Below, one piece after another: positions 46,010-56,925 of a DNA stretch of 64,000 nucleotides (positions are counted from its first letter, which is position 1; each line of letters begins with the position of its first letter). The stretch is from the NCBI GenBank assembly GCA_030762895.1, contig CM061069.1, positions 26,655,404 to 26,719,403 of the forward strand. The letters are read 5' to 3'. The translations under genes were made by a program, and so were the position numbers. Source of the DNA: Sophora flavescens. Taxonomy: Eukaryota > Streptophyta > Magnoliopsida > Fabales > Fabaceae. The notes under the pieces are model-generated. The model was not told the origin of the DNA and did no database searches. It saw only the letters and a list, made by a program, of their open reading frames with translations.

Positions 46010-47455
46010 TGTCGACGGATCTAGGCAAGTATACCTAGTCGTACAAGTAATACGGTGGTGAGACCGTTTTATCGTTCCCACGAGGACTGTGACAAGTACT
46101 AGCACGTACCGAATCAATTACTATCTAAGCGTATATTTGGATTGAAGGGAGCTCGATAGTAAATACCAAGCCCAAATAATATTTAAACCTAAAACAAACA
46201 AACTAAAGAGAAAAGTTCTTTGTGGGTTTTTGTCGAACACTTGGGAGGCAGTAAAAAGGATTCTTCAGTTATGAGAACGATGCTGGGATTAGGTTCACTA
46301 AACTTCATCCCCATGCAATGACATGACTAATAGACAGTTTCTACTTCAAGCATGACAATCAATCCACTAAATTACTCAAGCCCCGATTCCTCGGATGACA
46401 AGAGCCTAAATCCACTAATAGACCCTAATTCCTTAGGTGGCCTAGATTAATGAAATTGCATTAAGATTAGGGATTACGTGATTGCTAGTAAACCTAGTTC
46501 CATTCCTAGATACAAGGTTTACTAGGTGATTAATTTCAGTTCCGGTTCTAATACGAATTTTCCAATTGCATATCAAAACACTAATCAAGTCATGGGGGTG
46601 CTAGCCACAACAAGCATTAAGCACAGAAAATCAATCACTCAATAAAGAAGTAAAAATTGTATTACAAGATCAAGTCAGATACATGAGAATTCATAAATAG
46701 CTACACCTAACCCCAACAATGGAGGTTTAGCTACTCATGATCATAGCCATTACAAAAGAAATAGAGATGAAAAAGAAGAGAAACTCCACGGAATCCTTGT
46801 GCCACTGCCCCTAGTTCAGAGAGAGTATTTTAGGGTTCCAAAAACTGTTTTTCTTCTGTTCTGCTCGTGCTCCTTTATAGATCAGGATTCACGTCATGGC
46901 CGTGATGGCCATCACGGCCAGGCCGTGACGCTTTCTGCCTTGGCGCACATTCAAATATTGGAGCATCACGGCCGTGATGCTCATCACGGGCAGGCATTGA
47001 TAGCTTATGCCTTCACCAAATGATCTGTCACGGCCGAGATGGCCGTCACGGCTTGGCCGTGACAGATTCTGCCAAGAGGGGCTCCATTACATGTCACGGC
47101 CGTGATGGGTATCACGTCTAGGCCGTGATATCTTCTGACTGTTGCCTTCTTTTCTCTCAATTATTGCTCGATCACGACCGTGAGGGTCATCACGGCCAGG
47201 CCGTGAGGGTCATCACGACCAGGCCGTGATGGGCTCTGCCTGGGTCATTTTCTTCACTTTTCAAGCTCTGTCTTATCCAAGATCCATCATGGCTAATCTT
47301 GAGCATTTTTCTTTAAATTCCTGCAAAACAACACCAAGAAACCACCTTACCCGTTCCAAGGGAAAAACTAACTAAAATCCAATCAAATATGCCTAAACTA
47401 TATGATAAATGCATGCAAAAATGTACAGGAATTATGATGTGAAATCACACTATCA
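46010..47455 (-). repeat. 5' LTR of element B (1446 bp)
   Basis: Bounds tgtcgacgg ... cacactatca. TATA-like CTATAAAGG at about 46872-46881 (minus), array 46890-47232. It has one additional 23-bp unit (gtgagggtcatcacg... type) near 47180-47225. Confidence 0.93.
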
Positions 47456-48605
47456 ATCAACGCCTTCATCCCACAATATTCTCAAGTCTTCAATCAAGGG
47501 ACTCAGATAAACATCAACATTATTTCCTGGCTGTTTAGGACCCAAAATCATCATACTTAACATAATGTATTTGCGCTTCATGTACAACCAAGGAGACAGG
47601 TTGTAAATTACCAGGAGAATAGGCCATGAACTATGAATACTACTTAAGTTTCCATATGGATTCATTCCATCGGTAGCAAGTCCAACCCTGAGGTTTCTGG
47701 GCTCATTGCTGAAATCCGGAAACAAACTGTCAATTCTCTTCCATTGCAAAGAATCGACCGGATGGCGAAGTTGTCCATCACACTTCCTCTCATCTACATG
47801 CCATCTAATGTTCTTTGAGTCATTTACATTTACAAACAATCGCATAAACCGCGTAATCACGGGAAGATACCATAACACCTTCGCAGGAGGACCTTTGGTG
47901 ACCACATCACAACTAGAATCACCATCCTTCACTTTGTAGCGTGATACCCCACACCTGGGGCACTCGTGCATCTCTTCAAAATCTTTCCTGTACAATATGC
48001 AATCATTGGGGCAAGCGTGTATTTTCTTATACTCCATACCCATCGGACACAATATCTTCTTCGCCTCATAGTTTCGAGATGGCAATGTGTTGCCTTCTGG
48101 AAGCATGTCTTTCAACAACTCAAGCAATTCGGTAAAGCTTTTATCGCTCCACCCATTTCTCGCCTTCACATTGAACAATCTTAACACCGCTGACAACCGT
48201 GTGAAATTAGTGCACCCCAGATACAAAGCCATTTCCACATCACTGTACAAAGTATCATACACATGTGCGCTCCGAAAAGACTCTTGCCCAACATCACAGA
48301 TCATGTCCTCTAGTCCATCGTCCATTTCCACGTCATCAACTTCCTCTCTATCCGACACCCTCGGCCTGTCTAACGATTCACCATGACATATCCGTTGTAT
48401 AACTCTTGCAAATCCCCTCACAAATAAGATGATCACGTATCTCCTCGGCTTCTAGTCGTCTCTCATTCAAATAGTTAACACAAGGACAATAAAACCTTCC
48501 ATTACCACTATAAGGAGCATTTGTTTTTGCAAACTGTAGAAAATATTCCACTCCATTCTCATACTCATCACTTGTCCGTCTAGCATTCATCCAACCGCGA
48601 TCCAT
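47456..48605 (-). pseudogene. TNP2 transposase, 5' part (CACTA-3)
   Basis: Start ATG at 48605 (MDRGWMNARRTSDEYENGVE), with the transposase-associated zinc region FYCPCVNYLNERRLEAEEIR. A 1-bp-type frameshift at about 48390-48430 moves to the frame of 48436-47453. That frame has SFTELLELLKDMLPEGNTLP, YEAKKILCPMGMEYKKIHAC with PNDCILYRKDFEEMHECPRC, LRVGLATDGMNPYGNLSSIH and VDVYLSPLIEDLRILWDEGV. The insertion of B falls right after this and resumes at 39847. Confidence 0.9.
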
Positions 48606-51139
48606 GACTAAACCAATAACTTCGTACTTAGTCCAACATATTCATCAACCATTTCTTATGACAGGGTATGGCCCGATCTCATTCCAGAAGAAACTTTTTC
48701 AACATTCGGTTAACTATTAGTCCTTAACTCTCATGCTCATACTCGACGAAATTTCGGCAGCATTTCCCTTCAGTCTCCGACGTACATGACTTGAACGCGA
48801 TGACATCCACCAAGATAAAGTATGCATCGGGAGAACGAAAGGAAATGTATCAATCCGAACTTTCATCAAGTATATAACATTAGAATCAATGAATAACTAT
48901 TTTAACTGAATGAAGAAAAGGTTTTTTCCCAAACTGTCCAACTTTGGACAATTCAAGATCCAATACAATGAGCGGTACATTAAGCACGTACACATGTGCT
49001 AATTAGTATTGCATCTCAAACAGGAAACTAAGGCTTTACTAATTATTGTGGGCATATTCTCGGATCAAATAAATTTTCAAGCAAATACATTAAAACTCCA
49101 ATGAAAGCTTTTCAGCCAAAACGAAAGATGCATGGATGCCTAATGGAAAGAAAGATCGAGCAACATGAAGTAAGAAGCGTACCTTCTGAGAGACAACCCC
49201 AGTTGTTATTGTGCAAAGACAGCAGAGAAGTGAACAAAGCAGAGGCGGTAGCACTATGCAACGGAGTCAAAGACACTTGTACACCTGCTAACTGCTCCGG
49301 AATCCTAAACAGCAACAATATATAATTATTCAAATGCATAAAAAAAATAAATAAATAAAAGCTATCCATTTTAATAATGCACACAAATCAAAAGAACCAT
49401 TTATTCATTGGTATGAAATGAGCCAATGAGGAACTCAGAACATATAAGCTACTCAACGTGCTCAGTGTACTCTAGAATACATATCTCATTGAAGAGTCAC
49501 ATGGACCCTTCTTCCACGTTTTAGACAAAGAAAACAAAAAGCTATTTCATTCAAAATTAAGTAAATTTAATTGAATTAAACTTTTACAATGTTCGTATAT
49601 ACAAAAGATAATACTTTTTTAATCTTTATTTTTAAGACACAAGATTTATCATCAAGTCGCAGAGGAAATCAAAACGGTGTTTATGAAGTGAGAACGACAG
49701 TGGAGAGAAATGAGAAAAACCTAGGTGTGAGAAAGAAATGAAAACTACGCGAAGTTAGAGGAATGATGATGATAAACAAGAGTGTTGAACTGAAAATCAA
49801 GAGTTACTTACATTTTAGTTTTACAATCTAGGGAGGGAAAGACGGGTTGGGGAAAATAGGGCAGGAGATGTCAGGAAAAAGCAGAAGGAGGGTACTGGAA
49901 ATAACTCCCAGTCCCAGTACTACTATGACATGCTTGATGATCCACAAGCATACACATGCTCAAGATTCATCAATGTTACTTCAAATCATGGTGACATAAT
50001 AGTAATTGAAAAAGAGATATAATAGAGACACAAAATTGTAAGCAGGAAGTGTTCTATTATGCAACATCTTAAAATGCTCTTCTATGCTTACCCTTTCAAG
50101 TTTCAAGGAGTTAAAAAAATGATCCAATAAATGTTGAATGCACTCTATTACATTGCTGAAAAAATGGCACAGATGCATTACAATTGACCAAAAGGAAAGC
50201 ATCTGGATATATCTTGAACAACAGTTTCTATATCTTTCACATATTGCTTGCTACCTCACTCACCACTACCTTCATATTCACTAACCTGACAATTGTAAAC
50301 AAGCAGCTGGGTTTATAAACTAGTTTGACATAGTTAATCCCTTTTTATCTAATCCAATTCCAAGAATGTAATTTGACTGACTCAATGATATCATCCACCT
50401 CAATGATATGTATTTTGAACATTGTTGCCAAGGAGTTATGACTTTGGGTCTTATCAAACAACATAGATAATTTAAATATCATTTCAAGGAAGAAAACCAT
50501 TTAATGCTTATGGCCCTGCCACACGAGTAAACATGAAACACAAAATTTGACCCCAGTAAACATGAACAGAGAGGTTAACTTAACACCAACACCAAAACCC
50601 CATGACAGAGCCTAGACCTGCAGTTCACAAAGTATTTATGAAACTTCTCCATATTTCCAATTCATAGTTAAGAGGTTCAATAATATTATCATGTTAAGAG
50701 GAGCAAATTATAATATCATAAACCAGTCTACTCTGCAAGCCAATCCAAACAAAACCCAGTTACAGAAAAACATAATTAAGTGGTACAACATCCCAATCAA
50801 TACACATACAAAAATAAAAACACTATTCAGAATTAGAAAGATACCCAATTTTTGCCATGATAAATCAAAGACGGGGGAAATGAGAATGACAGCTTACACC
50901 CAGATGAACAAAGAACAGAAAATAAAATAAAAACACAAACTTTAATAAGAGAGTGGCGCAGAGAAGAAAGGAAGAGGCTTACTGCGTTGAGGATGAGAGA
51001 CAACAAGGTCAGGTCACAAAGGCAGCAAAGCCCTACTGCGAGAAAGAAGAGTCTGCCTCTCACTCATTCACTGCCTCTTTATATTCACTCACTGCATCAA
51101 AATCAATCACTCCGGGAGAAGCAGGGAGAGACAGAGATG
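48606..51139. other. CACTA-3 5' leader
   Basis: Non-coding; the conserved TNP2-upstream block is at 48725-48780. The remainder is AT-rich with no supported gene; small frames at 49101-49384 and 50833-51147 look fortuitous. Purine-rich segments near 50940-51140 probably belong to the leader close to the transposon's promoter. Confidence 0.55.
48725..48780 (-). promoter_or_regulatory. Conserved TNP2-upstream element (CACTA-3)
   Basis: Minus strand: GGAGACTG, GGGAAATGCTGCCGAAATTT, CGTCGAG, GAGCATGAG. It carries the palindrome CGAAATTTCG, as in CACTA-1. Confidence 0.6.
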
Positions 51140-51144
51140 GGAGG

Positions 51145-54100
51145 TGAGACACCCCGTTGTGCCCCATTGTATTATTACATTAAAACCTTAATATTTATTT
51201 ACTTAATCACGCGCTTATTGTTGAAAATACGAAAAAATTAAAACTTAATTAATAATCATATAACTTCTACAAATATAAAACACACCAAAACTATATTACA
51301 TAAATACACACATAAGTATCCTTTATTTTACACAACATTGTTTAGGGTATCCTCTCAGTAGGATCCCACACAAGTACTTATTTATACAACTTGGTTATAA
51401 CTAACGGAAAACAAAACATCTTAGGTGACTCACTGGCCCTAAACTTACTACGCTACATTATTAGGATCAGTAGGTTGTTCTCCAGCGTCAACTTCATACG
51501 GAACGTCATTCAACTCCTCAGTAACATAGTCGTCCATCTGGTCTTCTAACGTAACGAAGTAGACATACAAAAAAATACAGAAATAGGGAGATAAGAAACA
51601 GTTCTATCATCATAAGTGGAAAATATTCATAGCATATAATACAATAATAGTCACAAACATGCATCACTAACAATCTACAATCATCCATATTTTATAACAT
51701 CATCCTCTACCCTCCAACTCATGCAACTAAACCTTTATGCTGACGTGGCCACTGCTAATCCTGTCACACATCCCTCGTTAGGAATGTCAGTCAGTCGTCC
51801 AAGTGACATGTTCCCAACGTCGGTGCACATTCTCATCCATGGTAAGAATGCTCATGCAAAGCAATGACACTATAGCTGCACAATACCGTCGGTGCACACC
51901 CTGATTCTCTCTCTCAACTCAGTCAAGGGTGCTCATGCATAGCAATGACACTATAGTTGCACAACTTAAATTCTAATTTGGAACGGTCCACGGGAACTTC
52001 GGACCTCATGTATCTCAAATACACGGTTATGAACAACAATGCAACATATGATTCTCACTGACTTTTATCCATAGCAACCTAGTACCTCAAGCTTTTCCTC
52101 ATAACCTCCACTTACATTCTATATCACATCACTTCTATAAAATAATAGCGAGGCACATCTAATTCATATTCAAAACTCTCACCCAAACAAAATACCTCCA
52201 AGCAATATATATCTTTCCTTAAAATCATCTAAGCATAGTATTAAACCCAGGCAGATCATGCATAACACATTAATCAACAGAATATTCCAACATCTCAATA
52301 TCATATATATAAGGCAATTTATCACAACCAAATAATTAACAAAGTCAGACTCTGTCACGGCCTGGCCGTGATATCCATCACGGCCGTGACAGACAACAAA
52401 GGCAAGAATTCTACAAAACAGAACCTGTCACGGTCTGGCCATGACAACCATCACAGCCGTGACAGACAACAAACATCCTCACTATCATAATTATTCAAAC
52501 ACCGAAACAATATGTCACATGAAGATGGAATACCTCAACCAGAGGATCACAAACAGTCAAAATTACATAATTCAGACATCCTTAAATATGAATAATCAAC
52601 CTAAGGCGATAAACCTACAATTCCCAAATCGTCATTGGTATTACGGAAAAGTTTCCAATATGATTTTGGTATTGTCGATTACTCGACCACTAGTAGGGTT
52701 TAGGTCGCCCTACACCATTATTATAAATTATATACTACTTATTGGTTCCGACGATGGAATGGTTCTTTCTCCCACCTGAGTAATCACCGGAAACCCGTAC
52801 ACGACGATCCTCGTTATCCCACCACGAGTTAACACAACCACCTTCAACCAAATCAACAATAAAACAAGTCAAGAACTAAAAACATCCAGAATCCTACTAC
52901 AAGGTCACGGCTTCTAGGGTTTTGGGTAACTACAATTCCTAATCATGATTAAGTCATGGATTTATGATCCTTGATTAACCTAAATCATGGATTAGTGACT
53001 AAACAACTAAAGTTGAAACTCAAAACTTCCTAACTCTTTTATACAAGGATTCGGCCTCAACATGTTCATAGGGTTAGGGTTCTTAGTTTAATAAACCAAC
53101 TTGGATTTATTAAGCATACATACTAATAGCTTGATTAACAAGATCATTAATGAAAACTATGAACAAAAACTCATCAAATCTCACCCATCTAGGGTTCGGC
53201 CAACATAGATATTTTTGAGTAAAGATTTTCCTTTTAAGAAACTAACATGGATTAGAGTGTGTAGACATACATGCCATATAGAATACATGATCATACATGA
53301 CAACACATGAACAAAACTCTGCCAAACCTACTTTGATAGATTCGGTCAAGGCTAGGTTTTTAGGAAAGAAATTTTTGATTACATCATGCTCTTAGATTTA
53401 GATAATATGCATGATATCAAGAAGATAGAAAGTAGTTTCATCATCATAAGATTTTTCTAGAATTTATTATGATTTTTCAAAGTTCAAGACTTAGAAACTT
53501 GAAAATGATGAACACATATGAAACAAACTTTGAATCAAGAAACTTGCTAAAGAACATAGGCATGATTAAGGAAGAAGATTAGAATTTACCTCTTGAAGAT
53601 CAATGACAAAGGAAATCCAAGAACTTGCTTCACAAATCTAACACTAAAGGACTTATGAACTTTAGGGTTTTTCAACAAAAGGCAATAGAAACTAAGTGAA
53701 AAGTGAGAGAAGGTATTTATAGAGATGGGTGGCGCCACTTTTATAAGGATCTAGTAGGATGAGTTGTCTTGTGTAAAGGATTGAAATGCAAATAATTCCT
53801 AGGGACCATTTTGCAAAGATTCCAAAAGTGTAAGGACTAGTTTGCAAATTGCCAATAAATTGTCATGATGACTATTTGCCACATTTAATGTGAGCTTATA
53901 TTGACTAACTTTGGGCTGATTTTTGTCATAGATATTTTAAGAAGAATCAAGAATGTTGAAGAAGATTTGAGAACATTAGAGAATGTTGTAGAATAAAGTA
54001 GAAGATTGTTGAACATTCTAGAAAATTCTTGGCTCATCTAAAAATTATGAGGGCAACCCCTTCTCCCTCATGGGCTTGCGCACGGTCCTACTCAATTTGG

Positions 54101-54817
54101 GATTGAATTCATTTTTGTGGGGCCCACTTAAAGATTTAAGCTTAAGTATAACATAGGAAACTTGTATAGTTTCAAATAGGCTTTATGGAATCAATCCATG
54201 AACTAGGAAATTTGGGCTTCATAGCCACGTCCATTAAGAGATTGGGAACAAGGATTCTAGCCCAATTCACTTAAAAAATAAATCTTAGAAACTAACTTAG
54301 GGACAAAAGGGTAATTTAACATAAAGTTCAGGGACTTAAGCGTAAAATTCCTAAATTTTCACTTTAACCCTGTAGAACCTTCTAGACTTAAAAATATGAT
54401 TCATCCCCTTGAATCATCTCAAAATCCTAAGATAAACCCTCTATCGGCTCTTAGAAACTCCAAAATCCCCTCCGTCGTCTACCCGATTACGTGTTTCGCC
54501 TGAAAAACAATTTATTTTATTTTTTTCTGAAATAATTCTAAAAATACAAAATTGTAGGAAATAAAATACTAAACTTAAGTCTTTCATTCACGAATTAAAA
54601 TTAGGTCTTTTGAGCAGTATTATTATCTTCACAATGGAATTCATGTAGGGTTTCACCTGACTTTCCAACCTAAATTTTAATCGTAGCTTCCTACATTCAA
54701 GTAGGATTTAGTAGTAAACTCCGTTTATTTAAAATAATTTTCTAAAACTCAAATAAATTTATAAATATATTTATATGTACTACTGTTATTTAAAACAGTG
54801 AAATACATGGTGTTACA
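51145..54817 (-). repeat. Solo LTR, 3673 bp, with TSD GGAGG
   Basis: Plus-strand bounds tgagacacccc ... ggtgttaca (minus TGTAACACC... start), flanked by GGAGG at 51140-51144 and 54818-54822. No PBS, PPT or coding domain inside and no second LTR, so it reads as a solo LTR left by LTR-LTR recombination. Length and TGTAACACC start resemble long LTRs of Tekay/Retand-type gypsy elements. A minus-strand TATA (CTATAAATACC) is near 53715-53726. Confidence 0.8.
52354..52464. repeat. Palindromic array in the solo LTR
   Basis: Two unit pairs (tcacggcctggccgtga ... tcacggccgtgacagac) of the same kind as in elements A-C. They lie about 1.3 kb downstream of this LTR's TATA candidate rather than next to it. 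Confidence 0.75.
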
Positions 54818-54822
54818 GGAGG

Positions 54823-54954
54823 CCGCGGCGAAGTAGTAGGGACGACGAGCATAGAGCAGTGAGAGAGTTGGGGAAGAAAGTCACGAGCACAAAACAAAAA
54901 GGAATGGAAGAGGGCGCGGAACAGATGGACGGAATGACAAAAAGTAGGGTTTTG
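54823..54954. other. CACTA-3 leader adjoining the right terminus
   Basis: GC-richer purine-biased tract (gccgcggcgaagtagtaggg) between the solo LTR and the terminal repeats; C/T-rich on the transposon sense strand, as in the other two CACTAs. Confidence 0.55.
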
Positions 54955-55475
54955 TCAAATATTACACATCGGTTTAGCAAAAACCGATGTGGTTATCCAT
55001 ATTTCACATCGGTTTAAAAATAACCGATGTACAACTTACGATTTAATTTAATTAAAATTTCATTTTTTTTTAATTTATTACATCGGTTATAATAAACCGA
55101 TGTGGTTAATATAAATTAAACATCGGTTCAATAGGAACCGATGTGGAAAGATACAATTTTTAAATTCTAATTTTTTTTAAAATTTTATACATCAGTTAAA
55201 AAATAACCGATGTGGCTAATCTATATCTTAGACATCAGTTCAAAAATAACCGATGTGGAAAGATAAAAATTTTAAATTTTAAATTTTTTTGTTTTAATTT
55301 TAGACATCGGTTAACAAATAACAGATGTGGAAAATATTCACACATCGGTTATTTTTGAAACCGATGTGGAATCCTTTGCTTTTAATTTCAAAAATGTCAC
55401 CGTCTTGTTTTACACCTCGGTTTTAGGGAAACCGATGTGGAAACTCCGATGTTAAAAGCATATTTTGCACTAGTG
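54955..55475. repeat. CACTA-3 right subterminal repeats and terminus
   Basis: At least ten ACATCGGTTT / AAACCGATGTGG units in alternating orientation, ending tattttgcactagtg. Confidence 0.85.
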
Positions 55476-55757
55476 TATACATCGGTTATAATACAACTGA
55501 TGTGGTTAATCTATATATTAGACATCGATTCTAAAAGAACCGGTATGGAAAGATAAAAATTTTAAATTTTAAATTTTTTTGTTTTAATTTTAGATATCGG
55601 TTAAAATACAACCGATGTGGAAAATATTCACACATCGATTATTTTGGAAATCGATGTGATATCCTTTGCTTTTAATTTCAAAAATACCACCATCTCGTTT
55701 TATACATCGATTTTGTTGAAACCGATTTGAAATCTCCAATGTTAAAAACATATTTTA
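55476..55757. repeat. Outer, degenerate copy of the CACTA-3 right end
   Basis: Tandem copy of about 55193-55475. Shared order: acatcggtta, agataaaaattttaaa, ggaaaatattcacacatcg, tcctttgcttttaatttcaa, ending tattttacacagatg in place of tattttgcactagtg. It lies outside the canonical terminus. Confidence 0.75.
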
Positions 55758-56680
55758 CACAGATGAAAATCAGTTTTATTAGATTATCATCATAAACAGG
55801 GTGAACGATAACAATTTACATAGAGCACTCATGTGTATAAAATTACTCACAGGAGAAAAAGATTGGGTATCAAAGCCAAGCCATTTTCCTTTTAAGCAAA
55901 ATATCAAAACCGAAAACATAAAAACAGGAGAAAATGTATAAGGCCAAAAACTGATTCTCCAACCTGACCTATTGCTTAGTCAAATGTAAAACAAAAATAT
56001 TATTATATTAAATTAATTTGGCTTTAAAATAAATAATTAGAAAATACTTCTTTTCGGTCCTTAATATAAAAAATAAATAAGTACTTTTGTTTTGTTTAAA
56101 ATATAAGAAATATATATCAATTTTCACACATATTAAATACTAACTTTCAATATTATCCTTATTAATTACTCTCATTAATTATAGACCATTGGAATATTAA
56201 TTAAGATTAGAATCGGTGTTTTTGAAAACTTATATTAATATTAATTATAATTAATTTATTTCAATGTATTTTTTTGATCTATATATTTTAGGGTTTAGTT
56301 TCTTATATTAAGAACAAGAGGGAGTAAAATATAACAACATTAACCCTAACCCGCCTAACAAATGGAAGGAACTACCAAAGTGTCGGTACCGTTGTTTATC
56401 GCATGAAAAAACGCAAAGGTCAACGGGCCACACCTAACCATCTTCGAACGAATCATATAGTACAATATACCAGGCCTGAACCTAACCGAAGCCAACAACG
56501 AGGCCTCAAAACGGACCCAACCACCACGAGCACGCTCATCAGCGATTTGCTTCGCCACGCCACTGCTCACACACTCGTCGACCACCACGAACCGGGCCCG
56601 GACCTTGGTCTCGTTCCGGGGTCCTTGCGTGTTGAAGAAGAAAAACTGAGTGACGACAGTGTTTGAAGAAGAAGAACAGA
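55758..56680. other. Spacer between CACTA-3 and the Ale-like copia
   Basis: AT-rich to about 56340, then GC-richer. A minus-strand frame 56588-56355, open upstream to about 56660, contains VVVDECVSSGVAKQIADERA and RFEASLLASVRFRPGILYYM. I do not recognise it; it could be a fragment of a host gene interrupted by the copia element, or chance. Confidence 0.45.
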
Positions 56681-56908
56681 GTGATGACAGGAATGGAACT
56701 CACACACTTTTCTTGCTACACAAGCAATGAGGATTGGTGTTTGAATGGTGAATTCTCATTGATTCAAAGATAACTATATAAGTAGATATATACATCTGAA
56801 AACTAATAAATTCAGAAGTTAAGAGTCTAACTAACTTTAACTAACAACTAAACAAGGAATAACTAACTTTGTAACTGAATAACTAACTTAACCATATGGC
56901 TATTTTAA
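56681..56908 (-). repeat. 3' LTR of Ale-like copia (approximate)
   Basis: Between the G-run PPT and the spacer. Minus strand starts about TTAAAATAGCCATATGG, carries a TATATAG box near 56770, and probably ends near 56681-56690 (TGACAGG in plus orientation). The partner LTR is beyond the right edge, so ends are estimated. Confidence 0.6.
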
Positions 56909-56923
56909 CCCCCCCCCCCCCCC
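56909..56923 (-). other. Polypurine tract (G15) of Ale-like copia
   Basis: Fifteen C on plus (G15 on minus) right after the pol stop codon and against the 3' LTR. The family usually has five to eight G, so the run has expanded. Confidence 0.7.
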
Positions 56924-56925
56924 AT

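Larger units (their letters stand above)
39848..47455 (-). mobile_element. Element B: Athila-type retrotransposon lacking pol
   Basis: Two LTRs (39848-41270, 46010-47455), tRNA-Asp PBS, Gag and protease remnants, a PPT-like stretch and a perfect 5-bp TSD (ATCAA). It is the same family as A by near-identical Gag, protease and LTR. Between protease/linker and the 3' region there is no RT, RNase H or integrase: the linker joins directly to a C-terminal tail. This matches non-autonomous Gag-only elements (TR-GAG type). By eye the LTRs differ at some 30-40 positions plus one 23-bp indel, indicating a fairly recent insertion. Confidence 0.92.
33679..55475 (-). mobile_element. CACTA-3 (En/Spm) DNA transposon with nested insertions
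   Basis: The right end reads attttgcactagtg at 55475 and the left candidate cactagtgcagaaa at 33679 (alternative 33908). ACATCGGTTTT-type subterminal repeats lie inside both ends. Minus-strand genes are TNP2 (48605 to 37821) and a DUF8039/ULP1 gene (37643-34531). Later insertions are element B (39848-47455) and a solo LTR (51145-54817). Removing them leaves roughly 10.5 kb. The 3-bp TSD could not be confirmed (aat on the left, tat on the right), because both ends carry tandem duplications. Confidence 0.82.

Noticed and set aside
49101..51147. Small ORFs on both strands in the CACTA-3 leader
   Set aside because: Mutually overlapping, short, no motifs; the region fits a non-coding leader.
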